A DNA stretch of 64,000 nt from Mucor racemosus (taxonomy: Eukaryota; Mucoromycota; Mucoromycetes; Mucorales; Mucoraceae): NCBI GenBank assembly GCA_027405735.1, contig JAPEHQ010000003.1, positions 682,001 to 746,000 of the forward strand, in the 5' to 3' direction. Made by a program: the position numbers and the translations under genes. Below are positions 34,695 through 45,234 of this stretch, one piece after another (the stretch's first letter is position 1; each line of letters opens with the position of its first letter). The notes beneath the pieces are model-generated. The model was given only the letters and a program-made list of their open reading frames with translations. It was not told the DNA's origin and made no database searches.

Positions 34695-34973
34695 GTGACT
34701 CTACAACTAGAAAATCCATATGATCCTGAGCGTACTTTTAAAGCAATTGAGAAGAGAGGATACCAAATTATGAATCGATTTATCTGGTTTTTTTTGCAGC
34801 GAAAATCTCGAAAAAAAAAACACTGGGAAATATATTCTTTAAATCAAATTAATATAGTCATTTTTTTAATATTCATAATAGACGCATTTTTAGAGGTCTT
34901 TCGGTTAAAAATCAAAGTACAGTTGTTAATTGCAATCGGGTTTATTGTAAATATTACACTCAAACATATATGA
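34695..34973 (+). CDS. Hypothetical small membrane protein, divergent from DTWD1
   Basis: Open frame of 92 codons starting 43 bp from the DTWD1 start in the opposite direction. The N-terminal half is hydrophilic (MTLQLENPYDPERTFKAIEK), then comes a Lys/Arg patch and two hydrophobic stretches (about residues 52-66 and 72-88), so it could be a two-span membrane protein with a basic inner loop. No family recognised. The closeness of the two starts and the sensible N-terminal composition favour a real gene; the A/T-rich codons of the second half argue for chance. Confidence 0.35.
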   Translation: MTLQLENPYDPERTFKAIEKRGYQIMNRFIWFFLQRKSRKKKHWEIYSLNQINIVIFLIFIIDAFLEVFRLKIKVQLLIAIGFIVNITLKHI

Positions 34974-35542
34974 ATTCGAGGCGGGGATTAAAATCAACAA
35001 AGCACTAGTTTCAACGCAGACAAGCCTCGTTTTAGCAAGGCTTGATAGCACTATAGTTAGTTATAAATTGAAAAAAAAAATAAAAGTATTTGAAGCCTAT
35101 TTTAAGCTTTAATTGTGGTTTGTTTTGTAAAGAGCTGTAAAGTACAAAGCGTAGCAATAACTTTTTAAATATAACGGAGATCAAATTTCAACACAGCCAA
35201 ATGATGGATCAATAATCATAAAATCATGAATTACAGTTAGAAATACCTCATATAAAATAGTATATGAATATTATATCATACCAAGTATAGCATGTACATA
35301 GATTTTGAATTAGCTGAATTATTAATGGTCTTTATTCGCTTGCAATCGAGAATCTATCCAATGTCGATGCTGTTGTACCTTGAACAAAATCAGATACCCC
35401 CCTCGTATTATTGGTGGCTTTTGGGTGTATCAACCCACCCAATTGATGAATCGTCTTTTTAAAAAATCTATAACAACACATAACAATTTACACAATTTTT
35501 CTTTTTTTGACGTTTAACCCCTACACTATTTAACAATATAAA
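34974..35542. promoter_or_regulatory. SDH4 upstream region with C6 tract
   Basis: No gene. A C6 tract (35397-35402), the complement of the G-tract seen in other promoters here, is 140 bp before the SDH4 ATG. Confidence 0.45.
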
Positions 35543-36277
35543 ATGGCATTTCGAATTTTGACTAGGCCTTTAGGTTTAGTACATAAACCAGCATTGAAAA
35601 TCACACCCACATTATTAAAATCATCTTATTCAGCTGGTAAAAAATTAGATTTATATTTATTGTTGAAACATGTTTGTAATATTTATTTTTTTATAGCTGC
35701 TGCTTCTACAAACAGCAATAACAATAAGGACGTTAAACCAGCAGCATCATCAACAGAATCTACTAACACCACCGAACCTGTTAACCCTACAAATACTACT
35801 GCAACAGAAAAAGATGAAGTTGCGAAATCAGAAAAGGGTAAAGAAAGGAAAAACGAAAGATGGAGAATTGAAACTAAATGTTAAATTTCAAATCTAGTTG
35901 ATGAATTAGAAGATGGTAAAAAGAAGAAAAAAGTTAAAGTAGAGGAGCCCGAGGAAGGATATGCTTTTGGCGCACATCATTGGAACATGGAGCGTGGATC
36001 CGCCATTACATTAATTCCCCTTATTAGTACACAGCTTGTTTATGGCGCACATCCCGTTGTAGATGGTTTATTAGGTGTTGTCTTGCCCTATCACATTTAT
36101 ATGGGTTTTGATTCCTGCATTACCGATTATATTCCCAAACGTGTTTATCCTAGACTTCATAAATTAGCAAATTGGACATTGACAGGTTCTACTGGTTTAG
36201 TAATGTGGGGATGTTATGAATTCAATACCAATGATGTTGGTATCACTGAATTTGTTCAAAGATTATTTTCTGCTTAA
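35543..36277 (+). CDS. SDH4: Succinate dehydrogenase membrane anchor subunit (CybS)
   Basis: Anchors complex II in the mitochondrial inner membrane and takes part in quinone and haem b binding. Exons 35543-35636, 35697-35837 and 35898-36277; 204 aa. The N-terminus is a typical presequence (MAFRILTRPLGLVHKPALKI, rich in Arg/Leu/Lys, no acid). A low-complexity Ser/Thr/Asn/Lys/Glu linker of about 70 residues is unusually long and is followed by the conserved core: GAHHWNMERGSAITLIPL, YGAHPVVDGLLGVVLPYH, GFDSCITDYIPKR (His/Asp/Tyr of the haem-quinone region), RVYPRLHKLANW and CYEFNTNDVGITEFV. Three membrane helices are apparent. The second exon could be mistaken for a longer frame reading through its donor at 35838. 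Confidence 0.95.
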
Positions 36278-36300
36278 TACAGGCTTTACACTTGAAATTT

Positions 36301-36386
36301 AGACGTTTTTATTATTTTTTTGAACGAAACAGAAATAAAATTCAGACGTTTTTATTATTTTTTGAACGAAACAGAAATAAAATTTA
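36301..36386. repeat. Two-copy tandem repeat, 43-bp unit, in SDH4 3' region
   Basis: AGACGTTTTTATTATTTTTT(T)GAACGAAACAG.. repeated once, starting at 36301 and 36344, differing by one T. Each unit ends in AATAAAA, so it duplicates a possible polyadenylation signal. Confidence 0.92.
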
Positions 36387-36900
36387 GACAAAATAGAGAT
36401 AATAATTTATATGAAATGAGAATGACATTTTAGATAAAATCAGTGTCAAATTCACACTAAAATGAATTTGATTTGAGATAAATATGTAGATTCAATCAAG
36501 CAATGTATTTCTGGACCATCATCACCATCATCTTCTTTATTTAAACCTCGAATTTTGGTGATGATAAAAATTGCAACAGATGAAAACAAATGCTAGTAAT
36601 TACATAAAACCAGTACATAGTTGTAAGATATTTATCATATATCGACTGCTTGGATACCCGGTAAGTACCGATTGATGTATTAAAACCTCATATTGTACAT
36701 CGCCTCCATACGTAAAGGCGGCTTTTTATCCTCTCTTTTTTTTTCTTATTTTCGACATCCCATCATCTGCAACAATCGATAATGTACAGATCCTTAATTT
36801 TAAATAAAATTCAAGCAGTAAGGACGAGCAGAGAGTCAGGTATAATGTATAAAACCTTTGAAAGGCAGTTTATTTTTTACAATCATTATTGATTTAGGGG
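36387..36900. other. Gene-free stretch
   Basis: Nothing recognised. A possible upstream exon of the relic at 36901 may begin here (the gtataatg donor at 36839) but has no clear frame. Confidence 0.4.
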
Positions 36901-37305
36901 AGAGACCGCAGCCGACATACAAGGATTGTAAAGAAATTGGCCACTATAGCAAGAAATACTACAAATGTAGACTTTATAAAGACAAAGCAGATGATGGTGG
37001 GTACAACATAAAGTAAATTATATATTTTATAATTCTTTTGATAGTTGGCACAAGTAAGAAGCGATAAAGTTCAGCAATTAAGAATGTCAAGAGAGAAGCC
37101 AAACGCCAGAATTTGTAATTTATGCTATGAAGACTCTTTAAAAAAGGTGGATGGTATGAAACGTTCCAGTATTCTTGGATGTCAAAACTGTAAAACACTG
37201 TGGCAGAGAGACACCAATGCTGCCAAGAATATGCTTCTTATTTCATCATTAATATGGAATGGTTATAGTCATCCAGAGGTGTTTTCTCCTAAGGCAAGAT
37301 CCTGA
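36901..37305 (+). pseudogene. Relic with zinc-knuckle and Fanzor/TnpB-like C-terminal zinc finger
   Basis: Two exon-like pieces. 36901-37000 reads ERPQPTYKDCKEIGHYSKK then YYKC, a decayed CCHC-type knuckle (C..x..GHY..C). After an intron-like segment ending ttttgatag, 37045-37305 reads RMSREKPNARICNLCYED, later SSILGCQNCKTLWQRD and TNAAKNMLLI, ending KARS stop. CxxC..CxxC followed by W-x-RD-x-NAA-x-N is the signature of the zinc finger plus RuvC-III motif at the end of TnpB and its eukaryotic relatives, the Fanzor proteins. The rest of the nuclease (RuvC-I/II, WED) is missing, so this is a truncated remnant. The knuckle may belong to a separate fragment. Confidence 0.5.
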
Positions 37306-37752
37306 TCATACAGTTTATTTAATTTGTATCGCCGTAATAAACACAGTTTTTTCCTTCAGGAGATTTAGATCATTACAGGTAAGTTATAAATATTATTACT
37401 GTTCAACTGAAGACTAATTTCATTTTTTCTAAATCTCCTTTCTCACTTTATCTAAATTTCATTTTCATTACGTCCAAATTTTATCTTCATTACATCTCAA
37501 TTTTATTCTTATTTCATCCCAAATTTTGCTTATTTTATCTGAATTCGAAGTAGAAATACTGTAAATTTAATTATGATTCATATTGTACGGTAAAAACCGC
37601 TTTATCATGTATATATTGTTGTGACGTTTCGTGCGGGGGGGGGTAGTGGTGGGGTAAAGAAGGCCTCTTTTGCCGTTATTAAAAAGGAGTGATTTTGAAG
37701 GAAAGATACTTTTAAAACTTGTGCCTTTTCCTTTAATAATATAAATTTAAAT
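37306..37752. promoter_or_regulatory. Upstream region of TMEM14 gene, with G9 tract at 37635-37643
   Basis: 37430-37540 has four diverged tandem units of 'tctaaatttcattttcattacg'-like sequence. GTGCGGGGGGGGG, then GTGGTGGGG, lies 110 bp before the ATG, in strongly AT-rich surroundings. Confidence 0.55.
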
Positions 37753-38129
37753 ATGTCCCATCATCCTTCTTATACTTTAGCTGGTTTATGTGCAGTCGGG
37801 TAAGTTCTAATACGTCTAAATAGCATAATGTATGTCTCTAGACATACTAACATTTGCTGTTTAGAGGTGTCGCTGGATTTGCCAAAACTCGTTCAATTCC
37901 TTCTTTAGTTGCTGGCCTCGGTGTCGGTGCTCTTTACGGTGCTGCTGGCTATTTAATTCAACAAAACAGAGACTATGGTCATGAAACCGCTGTTGCTGCA
38001 TCCACTTTATTGGGTGGTGCTATGATTCCTCGTGCTCTTAAAACCAGAAAGCCTGTTCCCATTGCATTATCTGTCATTTCTCTTGCTGCTGGCGGTTACT
38101 ATGTTAAGAAGGTTATTGAATATAGTTAA
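37753..38129 (+). CDS. TMEM14-family (UPF0136) small membrane protein
   Basis: 103 aa from exons 37753-37799 and 37865-38129. Starts MSHHPSYTLAGLCAVGGVAG. Glycine/alanine-rich helices: AKTRSIPSLVAGLGVGALYG, ETAVAASTLLGGAM and a last helix ALSVISLAAGGYYVKKVIE. The TMEM14 pattern (G..A..K.GS.PSL.AG...G.L.G.) and the final Y..K.. fit well; four short transmembrane helices. Members sit in mitochondrial inner or ER membranes, and TMEM14C helps protoporphyrinogen import in animals; the fungal role is not established. Codon use is biased. Confidence 0.9.
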
Positions 38130-38692
38130 ATAAAGATGTCGAATTGAATTTAATATAAACATTTCCTGATAAAAGTAAAGTAAATATTATTTGACAGTGT
38201 GAAATACATGTGAAATTCACGACATGTACATTCAAAGAATTTTTGTAAACGCGACAATACTTGAAAATAGAATTTAAAAGCATAGTTTGTTTGTCCCGAG
38301 GATGTGTATTAGAATATCATTTCTTAATTCAGTGTATAGATGTCAGAAATAATGTATCATTGAGAATAGAATAGGAATACATGACAAAAACCCGAATGCA
38401 AACAGCATTGAATTGTCGTTGCAAATTAGACTTAATCTCAAAAACTGAAATATACACATATACTAGATATATCTGGAAACTATTTCAACTGTATTCAACA
38501 TATTCGTTGTGGATTCCTGCCCTCTCAAAACCCCTTTAAAACCATAGATGTTCAAAATCAACACTCACTGTAAGCAACTTTGGGCGGGGTATCAATTTTC
38601 ACGGCTTAATTTCGGCGCACCCTTCACTTCTCTCATCTGACCCTTTCATTTCCTCTTTACACATTATCCGGGGTTGTAAAAGACATAAAACA
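38130..38692. other. Intergenic, TMEM14 3' side and EMI1 promoter
   Basis: No gene. GGGCGGGG at 38582-38589 is about 105 bp before the EMI1 ATG. Confidence 0.5.
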
Positions 38693-39150
38693 ATGGCAGA
38701 TAACGCAACGCATGAAGACAAGGATGCCTCTGCATTTTTTGATGAAGTAGAAAAAGAAAAGAAGAACGATTATGAAACATGTAGCGCTTCTCAAGCATTT
38801 GATGCAGTTTTCCAATGTTATAGTAAATGATTATACAAATGATTTTTGGTATGTTTATACTAAATAACTATTGTTTTTTTTAGCACTTGGATCACAAGCT
38901 ATCAATTATTATAGGTATGGCACAAAGAAAGATTGCTCTGGAAAATGGGATGATTTCAAATTTTGTCTCAAAACAAAGACAAAATCTTCAGAAATTGCAG
39001 ATGTAAGCTTTACATGAAAATTGCCCTTCTAATGCAATTTGAGCTAATTAGAATTTTACATAGGCCATGATTAAAGAACATCAAGCTGTCAAAGATAACA
39101 TGAAAAAGAGAGGACGTAATTCTGAAGAAGTTTGGGAAGCTAGACAATGA
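38693..39150 (+). CDS. EMI1: EMI1-like DUF3128 protein
   Basis: 111 aa from exons 38693-38822, 38884-39002 and 39064-39150. N-terminus acidic (MADNATHEDKDASAFFDEVE). Core: CSASQAFDAVFQCYTLGSQ, INYYRYGTKKDCSGKWDD and FKFCLKTKTKS. The four Cys (C..C, C..C in a CHCH-like arrangement) with YYRYG..DCS..W.D..FCL is the DUF3128 signature of yeast Emi1 and relatives, small proteins linked to mitochondria. The precise function is not known. A short charged C-terminus ends EVWEARQ. All introns are in-frame GT..AG. Confidence 0.9.
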
Positions 39151-39321
39151 TTTCTTCTTGATTGATCTTTTTCTGTAATTTTATATCCAAATTTTGTACA
39201 TTTTGTAATAATAAAAATCCAACAATTTACAATGATCAAAAGGTAGCTCTCTTTCAACAAATAGTTTTTGAAAGTGGCTTGTTAATTTTTTAGCTTGTAA
39301 TAATAATAATTCCCTTTCTAA

Positions 39322-39327
39322 CCCCCC
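39322..39327. promoter_or_regulatory. C6 tract in SmD1 promoter
   Basis: AACCCCCCTCC about 97 bp before the SmD1 ATG; same class of element as the other G/C tracts. Confidence 0.4.
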
Positions 39328-39423
39328 TCCTACTAGTCAAGAAATACGCGGATTTCTTTTTCTTTCTCTTTCTTTTTTTACTATTCACTTGTTTTTTATA
39401 GAAAAATATATATATATTAAAAG

Positions 39424-39918
39424 ATGAAGTTGGTTAGGTAATTTATAAACATTGAAATAGATTTTTATCATAATATATTCACAGTGCAAAAATCCTTTAA
39501 ATTAGATTTTTGATGAAATTAAACAATGAGACAGTCTCTGTCGAAATGAAGAATGGAACAGTTGTTCATGGCACCATTACAGGTGTTGATATGAGCATGA
39601 ATACACACTTGAAGACAGTTAAAATGACAGTTAAGAATAGAGATCCTGTCAGTTTAGATACCTTGAGTATTCGTGGTAACACTATTCGTTGTGTTATTTT
39701 ACCTGATAGTCTGCCGTTAGATACACTTTTAATTGATGATTCACCTAAATCAAAAAAGAAGCACGATGGTAAATATCATTTTATACCGAAATTATTGTTT
39801 GTTTGTTTATTAATTATATTCCTTTGTAGATGATGGTGCTGGTCGTGGACGTGGTAGAGGTATGTCGCGTGGCGGACGTGGTGGTGGACGTGGTGGTAGA
39901 GGAAGAGGTGGACGTTAA
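39424..39918 (+). CDS. SMD1: Small nuclear ribonucleoprotein Sm D1
   Basis: Core subunit of the heptameric Sm ring around spliceosomal snRNAs; nuclear. 121 aa (animals 119) from a 14-nt first exon (39424-39437), 39506-39768 and 39830-39918. Sm1: [19 protein letters not shown] then [16 protein letters not shown]; Sm2: [18 protein letters not shown] with the IRG-N signature; then [17 protein letters not shown]. The C-terminal exon is a GR/RGG tail ([15 protein letters not shown]..), the target of symmetric arginine dimethylation that promotes SMN-type assembly. The intron splitting the Sm fold from the RG tail is typical of this gene. Confidence 0.97.
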
Positions 39919-40124
39919 ATCAGTTTCGACATTAACAACAAAACAACAACATCAACAATTATCAATAATCCAACAATCAACAATAATTGAGCGATAAATG
40001 TATAAAAAAAAGAAAGATTTGATAATAAAACACAAAACACATATTTTTTCTGAAATAATTTTAAAAAAAAACTTATACATACATGCTAGGAAACCAGCTA
40101 ACATTTGTATGCGAATTATTTATT

Positions 40125-41201
40125 TTACTTGTGTCCTTGAATACGTTCATGTCTTCTCAAAGCATCTAAACGAGTAAATTTCTTACCACATGCGCGACAA
40201 TAGCAAAGTGGTCGATTTTTCATGTGAATGGATTGATGTCTTGATAGATCATAAGATCTACGAAATGCCTGACAACATGTTTTGCCAGTGCTATCAATAT
40301 ATTCACAAATAAATTGTGTTTGATGTGGTACACTCCCTCCTCTTGTGCGTTTTTTATAAATGGTGGGTGCTGTAAGACTGCAAGAAGGGGATGCGGAGGC
40401 AGACACTGGCGATAGAGGGGGCATATGAATAGGAGCTAATTGTGGGCTGTCAAGCACGTATGATAAAGATGGTAATTTGGTGCTGCTGCTGTTGTTGGCT
40501 GTGATAGCTGCAGGAGACCAATGAACAGGTGGAGCCGTTATAATATTTGATAATGCTGGTAATTTTCTTTTGTTGTTATTATTGTTGGAAGTTGTATTAA
40601 ATTTAATTAGATCCTGTTCAAATGAGATTCCTGAATCTTTTCGAATTGGTAAAGGTGAAGGTAGAGGTGATAATAAAGTTTCTATAGGATTCATTCTTAT
40701 GACAACCGGTTTTACAAGGTGAAAAGGCTCTTGACCTGAATATAAAATCAATATTGGCTATTTTACATTATGATAATAAAATCATACCATTCATCTTCAT
40801 AAGTTTAATTTCTAGTCTATCACGTTCTGATATAGATTTAAAGGCATTTTGAAGGCCATAATCATCCTTAAATTTGAATTTGTAAATGTCATCTCTTTGG
40901 ATAATCAAATAATAATCATGAATGTTGATTGTATTCAACTATACACAGATCTATCAGTTTTATATTGTTTGATATAATAACAATGTTTACCCTTGAATGG
41001 TATTGTATTTCACGTATCAAGTCAGTGTATCGAGGTAGTTCATTATGCTGTACAAAAATATGTAGTAAGAGATCTAATGATGGTAGATCTTCAATGTGAA
41101 CCCTGTTTTCATTAATGAAATAAGGTTTAATCATCGATTATTCATGCATCATTAGACATGTAAAAAACAACTTACCGGAATTGATAGATACTATTGTTCA
41201 T
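40125..41201 (-). CDS. C2H2 zinc-finger transcription factor (two fingers, C-terminal)
   Basis: About 295 aa from four exons, ATG at 41201 (MNNSIYQF), stop at 40125. The N-terminal about 95 residues (IEDLPSLDLLLHIFVQHNEL; INIHDYYLIIQRDDIYKFKF; SISERDRLEIKLMKMN) form a compact alpha/beta-looking region I do not recognise. The middle about 130 residues are Ser/Pro/Asn-rich with repeated PLPSPLP-type and LPALSNI / LPSLSYVL stretches. Two C-terminal fingers: CEYIDSTGKTCCQAFRRS.. with DLSRHQSIH, and CRACGKKFTRLDALRRHERI then QGHK. The TGKTCCQAF form of finger 1 is like fungal regulators whose first finger has a long Cys-Cys loop. Probably a nuclear DNA-binding regulator; target unknown. Confidence 0.85.
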
Positions 41202-43484
41202 GTTAGTGTTTGTAAAAGAGAGATTATTAAAGAAGTAAATGTGTGAGAAGAATAGAGATAAAAAAGAGATCAGAAAGAGATAGAAAAAAGAGAAGAAAAA
41301 AAAGGTAGAATGTAAAGAGGTTCCTTATATATAACAGATAATCAAATGTCTTCATTTGTACCTCTCTTTTGGTTCTAATACATATATCTACATGTATTTT
41401 TATATTATTCGTTTTATTCTACCATTTAAATTACAAAAAAGAGGACTTTATTATACATAGAAGAGGGAGTGGCAATAGGAGTATATCATATCTTTATTAA
41501 GAAAACTCACAGAAAGAATCGAATAAAAGGGGATCCTACTCTTTTGGTTAAATTCTAAATATATTTGAATACAATACCAAGTGGCTAACTTGTAAGCAAA
41601 AACCCTGATATCTAGCTACAAAAAAAAACATATTCATGTACATTAGCCTGCCTCTCCTCAGTTTTATTGATAAATACATATCAATAATAAGGCTTAAACT
41701 TTTTAATGCAATTCTATACCAGTTTTTTTTTATCATCACAGGACTATAAACAAAAGGGAGACCTTTTCATTGTGGCTGTCATCTGTCATGTAAATATTTT
41801 TCTATGTATTGGCATTGGTTCAACCAATACGTTGGAAGCTATTGTAGTATTTGTCGTTGTGCACAATTCTCGGCTGATATGGATGTTGTGTATATGTAAT
41901 TCGAAGCGGAATGTGTCATTAATGTACCTAAATACAATCGTATTATACCGGAAATATACATTTGTTTCGATTCATGTAACATGAAATTAGATGTTTAAAG
42001 ATTAATGAAGAGTAATGAATGCAACAATAGTATAATATACTTGAAAAATTAGACATAAAGAACAAAAAGAACAGCATCATGTATAACCCTGAAATAAATA
42101 ATCATCTCTAATTCTGCCTCTCCTCCCCCCACTCCTTTTCCTGAACATAACAATCATAATAAGTCTATTTAAAAAACGCTTTATTCATATAAAAAAAAAG
42201 TGAAATGAAAGAAGCAAGTTCTAATAATAATAAAATGATACATGTTTAATCGCATAGCACATATTCATACTATAAAACTAGCAGTAATTCAAACAGCAAA
42301 GAGGAAAAAGTTGTTTGCATATCTGTATGAGATGCATAAATACACTAATTTATAACTATCTGTAATGTCCAAATTGTTCGAATTTTGAGGCTCACGTCCC
42401 TTTCCATCTCTCCTTGTTCTTTTTCTCTTCTTACATACATTACAAAAAAGTATATATGATTATACCTCGTATTGGTTTATTGTCAGTGGCCTTGCTTGTT
42501 CAGGAAATAAAGCATCAATGAGGAGCAGCAGGAGATGCATTCTGTCGTATATACACTTGTGCATATCTAGCTTCGCTTGTTTTTATTGCTATGTAATAGA
42601 CCTTTAGAGCCCCTCCCTCTTTTTTGTGTATTGCATACATATTCAAATTGCTGAGGTTTTTGGACGAGTTAATACAATTTTTAAATTATGTACACATATT
42701 GTGTTTCATTGTTGTATAGCACACATGCTTCTATCATAACTTGTGCACACCCAAATAATTTATACCATATATGTGATAGTTTTGCTTTTTATTTGGGATT
42801 GCATTTAAATAGGGTTTACCTGCCCTCAATAGATCAATTTTTTAATAAATTGAGGTAGATGATACCTCAAGAATTACACTGGTAACTATGCTAAATTTTA
42901 GATAAAAAGATGCTATTCTTTAGCTAAATATTTTCTTGTTTATTCGAAAGATGAAGCACAATTTGTATCATATTATTGGCATTGAGGAAATATCAATATG
43001 AAATACCAGAACTGCAATTGCCATTTTATTTTGAAACAAATTTGCATTAATGCTAAGGGCGTTTCAGAACTTTTGAAATTCTTGGTATAAGTATAATGTA
43101 TCTAAAAGTATAAGGATTTCTAAATTAAAGGTCATTTTATTCAATTCAACGAATAATATTAAATTTTTTTGTGGCATATATGTTAACACTACCATATACC
43201 ATGCACAGTAAGTATGTTTATTTTTTATTTGCATCATTTCCCTTGGTTCTATATTCTGAATTTTTAACGATGGCATAACGATATATTATATATTATATAG
43301 TCGAGATTGACAGGGTACAAAATATCTAATAAATCATTTAAAATTCTCGGGGATACCATATTCTATGTTTCATTATTAGTTCCTAGATGACAGGAACCAA
43401 CTACTAAACAATGGAACCTGCTAAATCTGTCTATAATTAAAATATTGCAATTCTGATAGATCCGTAAGTAACGATTTTTTTGTC
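41202..43484. other. Long gene-free region upstream of the zinc-finger gene
   Basis: The first about 150 bp are an A/G-rich leader (GAGATAGAAAAAAGAGAAG). No supportable gene; the open frames at 41548-41984 on both strands lack codon bias. C-tracts near 42122 (CCTCCCCCCACTCC). A 25-bp (atatatta) stretch at 43281-43300. Confidence 0.5.
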
Positions 43485-44695
43485 TGGTAATCTAAATTGA
43501 GGTATTATTTTTTTGTATTTACAAAGTAGATGGTAGACCCAAGTTAAAGCTATTCCGCATTTAGTTTTCAGCAAAAAATATTGATTTTTCGTCGAGATAA
43601 CCAAAATAATAGCTCATATCACAGCTTAAAATCTATAATGACTGGCTCCAAAACTGATTTAACAAAAAGATCGAAAAATGATTCAAAAAACAAAATTGTT
43701 TAATATCTCATGGGCTGCAAAGTAAGTCAAGCTAGCATATTAAATGTTTTCTGTACAGTTTTGAATTCTGCATCGATCTCATAAAAATTTAGATAAACTT
43801 TTTATATTAAATTTTGTATAAAATACAATTGAAATTTTAGAGGTTTTTTGAAGATATGAATTATTTTTTATAAGCATATTTCAAATATAAGTAATAGATA
43901 TAATGCACAAAAGAGTTATCTATCGATAGAGGCATTGATAGGCCTTCTAGCTGCATTTTTCGTAGAGAAAACGAGATTTTTGTCCAAAATGTTTTCAAAT
44001 TCAGAATTTGGGATGAGGATATACAGGGGGAAAATTAAAGTTAGAAATGAAGGTATTCGTTTGTACACATTTTTGAAGATATCTCCACAAAAAATTAATA
44101 TTTTGAAAAAAACTAAATTGGATCCGAGAGGACTCAACAAGGTTGATGACATGAATGTAAAAAAAAAAATGTTGCTCAATTTAACAAATTTTTTGAAATA
44201 TACTACACAAATGTTAAAAAATGAAAAAAATAAAAGTTTTCAGAATGTTTTAAATTAAAATATGTTATAGAGTACTTTAAAACAAGTAACTTTTATTATT
44301 AAAAAGTGTTAGTATCATTTAATTTTTCGTAGGGATATGAGGCCGTAAAGTTTTTGATTTTTAGCAATGGAATACCTGTAAAAAATTTGAAACATTAGCA
44401 TTGAAAAATTAATACCAACTGCAAAAAATAGGATATTTTTGGATACTTGTTTTTGGATTGAAGCTGGACATCTTAGGTACATTGTCATATAATTTTTTCT
44501 TGGTGTAATTTAGTGAAAAAAAAGTAGAGCAGGGATGAAAAGTGAGACTCATTTTTCAAGAAAAAGCTGTAAATTTTACATGTTTTTGAGTCTTTCGCGA
44601 GATATAGAATAAATTTAGAAATAGGTAGCATAATGCGACCAATTTATACTTGTTTGGTGGTGTCTAAGGTATATTCTAAAAATTGTTTAGTATGA
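43485..44695 (+). repeat. Dispersed repeat R1, copy 4 (about 1.2 kb)
   Basis: Collinear with copy 3 (26090-27315) over its length, about 75-80% identical by eye. Contains the minus-strand frame 43916-44179 with KNVYKRIPSF and PLYILIPNSEFEN, corresponding to copies 2 and 3. Confidence 0.8.
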
Positions 44696-45234
44696 GAGTG
44701 TTTAATAATTAATATACACAATGAATAACTAGTAGAGAATAAAGTTAAAACTAGATATATTTATTGAGTATATTGTAGGTAAGAAAGACATTGATCCGTC
44801 TCGAAACACATCAGGATTGAGGGTATTTATATATTTTCGAAGTGCGGATATAGAGTCTACGATACAGAGTGTATCATAAATGAATGGTTTCATAATCTTG
44901 AAGAACTAGTTGATTACAAAGGGATGATATGATAGATCGACCAGAGCAAGTTTAGTAAGATACGACCAACTTAAGTATATAGAATATTCATGCTTGAATA
45001 ATAACTTTAGATGGTGAATGTTTATACAAATGGAATAGCTGAATTCTATTTCCAGGAACGAATTCATGATTGGCTCAACTTCAGGATTTCAGACTACATC
45101 ATTTCATCATAGACTAAATGTAACATAACTAAATGAAATAAAAGTGCAATACATCAATAATAACCTCATACTCATCACCTTATGCTAAGAATTATGTCTA
45201 AATAACCCTTTGAGCACTTGTATAAGTAATACAT
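44696..45234. other. Gene-free spacer between R1 and CACTA copy B
   Basis: AT-rich, nothing recognised. CAT at 45232-45234 is the left target duplication of the next element. Confidence 0.5.

Noticed and set aside
41548..41984. Overlapping open frames of 63 and 92 codons on opposite strands
   Set aside because: No codon bias, splice structure or motif; rich in Cys/Ile/Phe as expected by chance.
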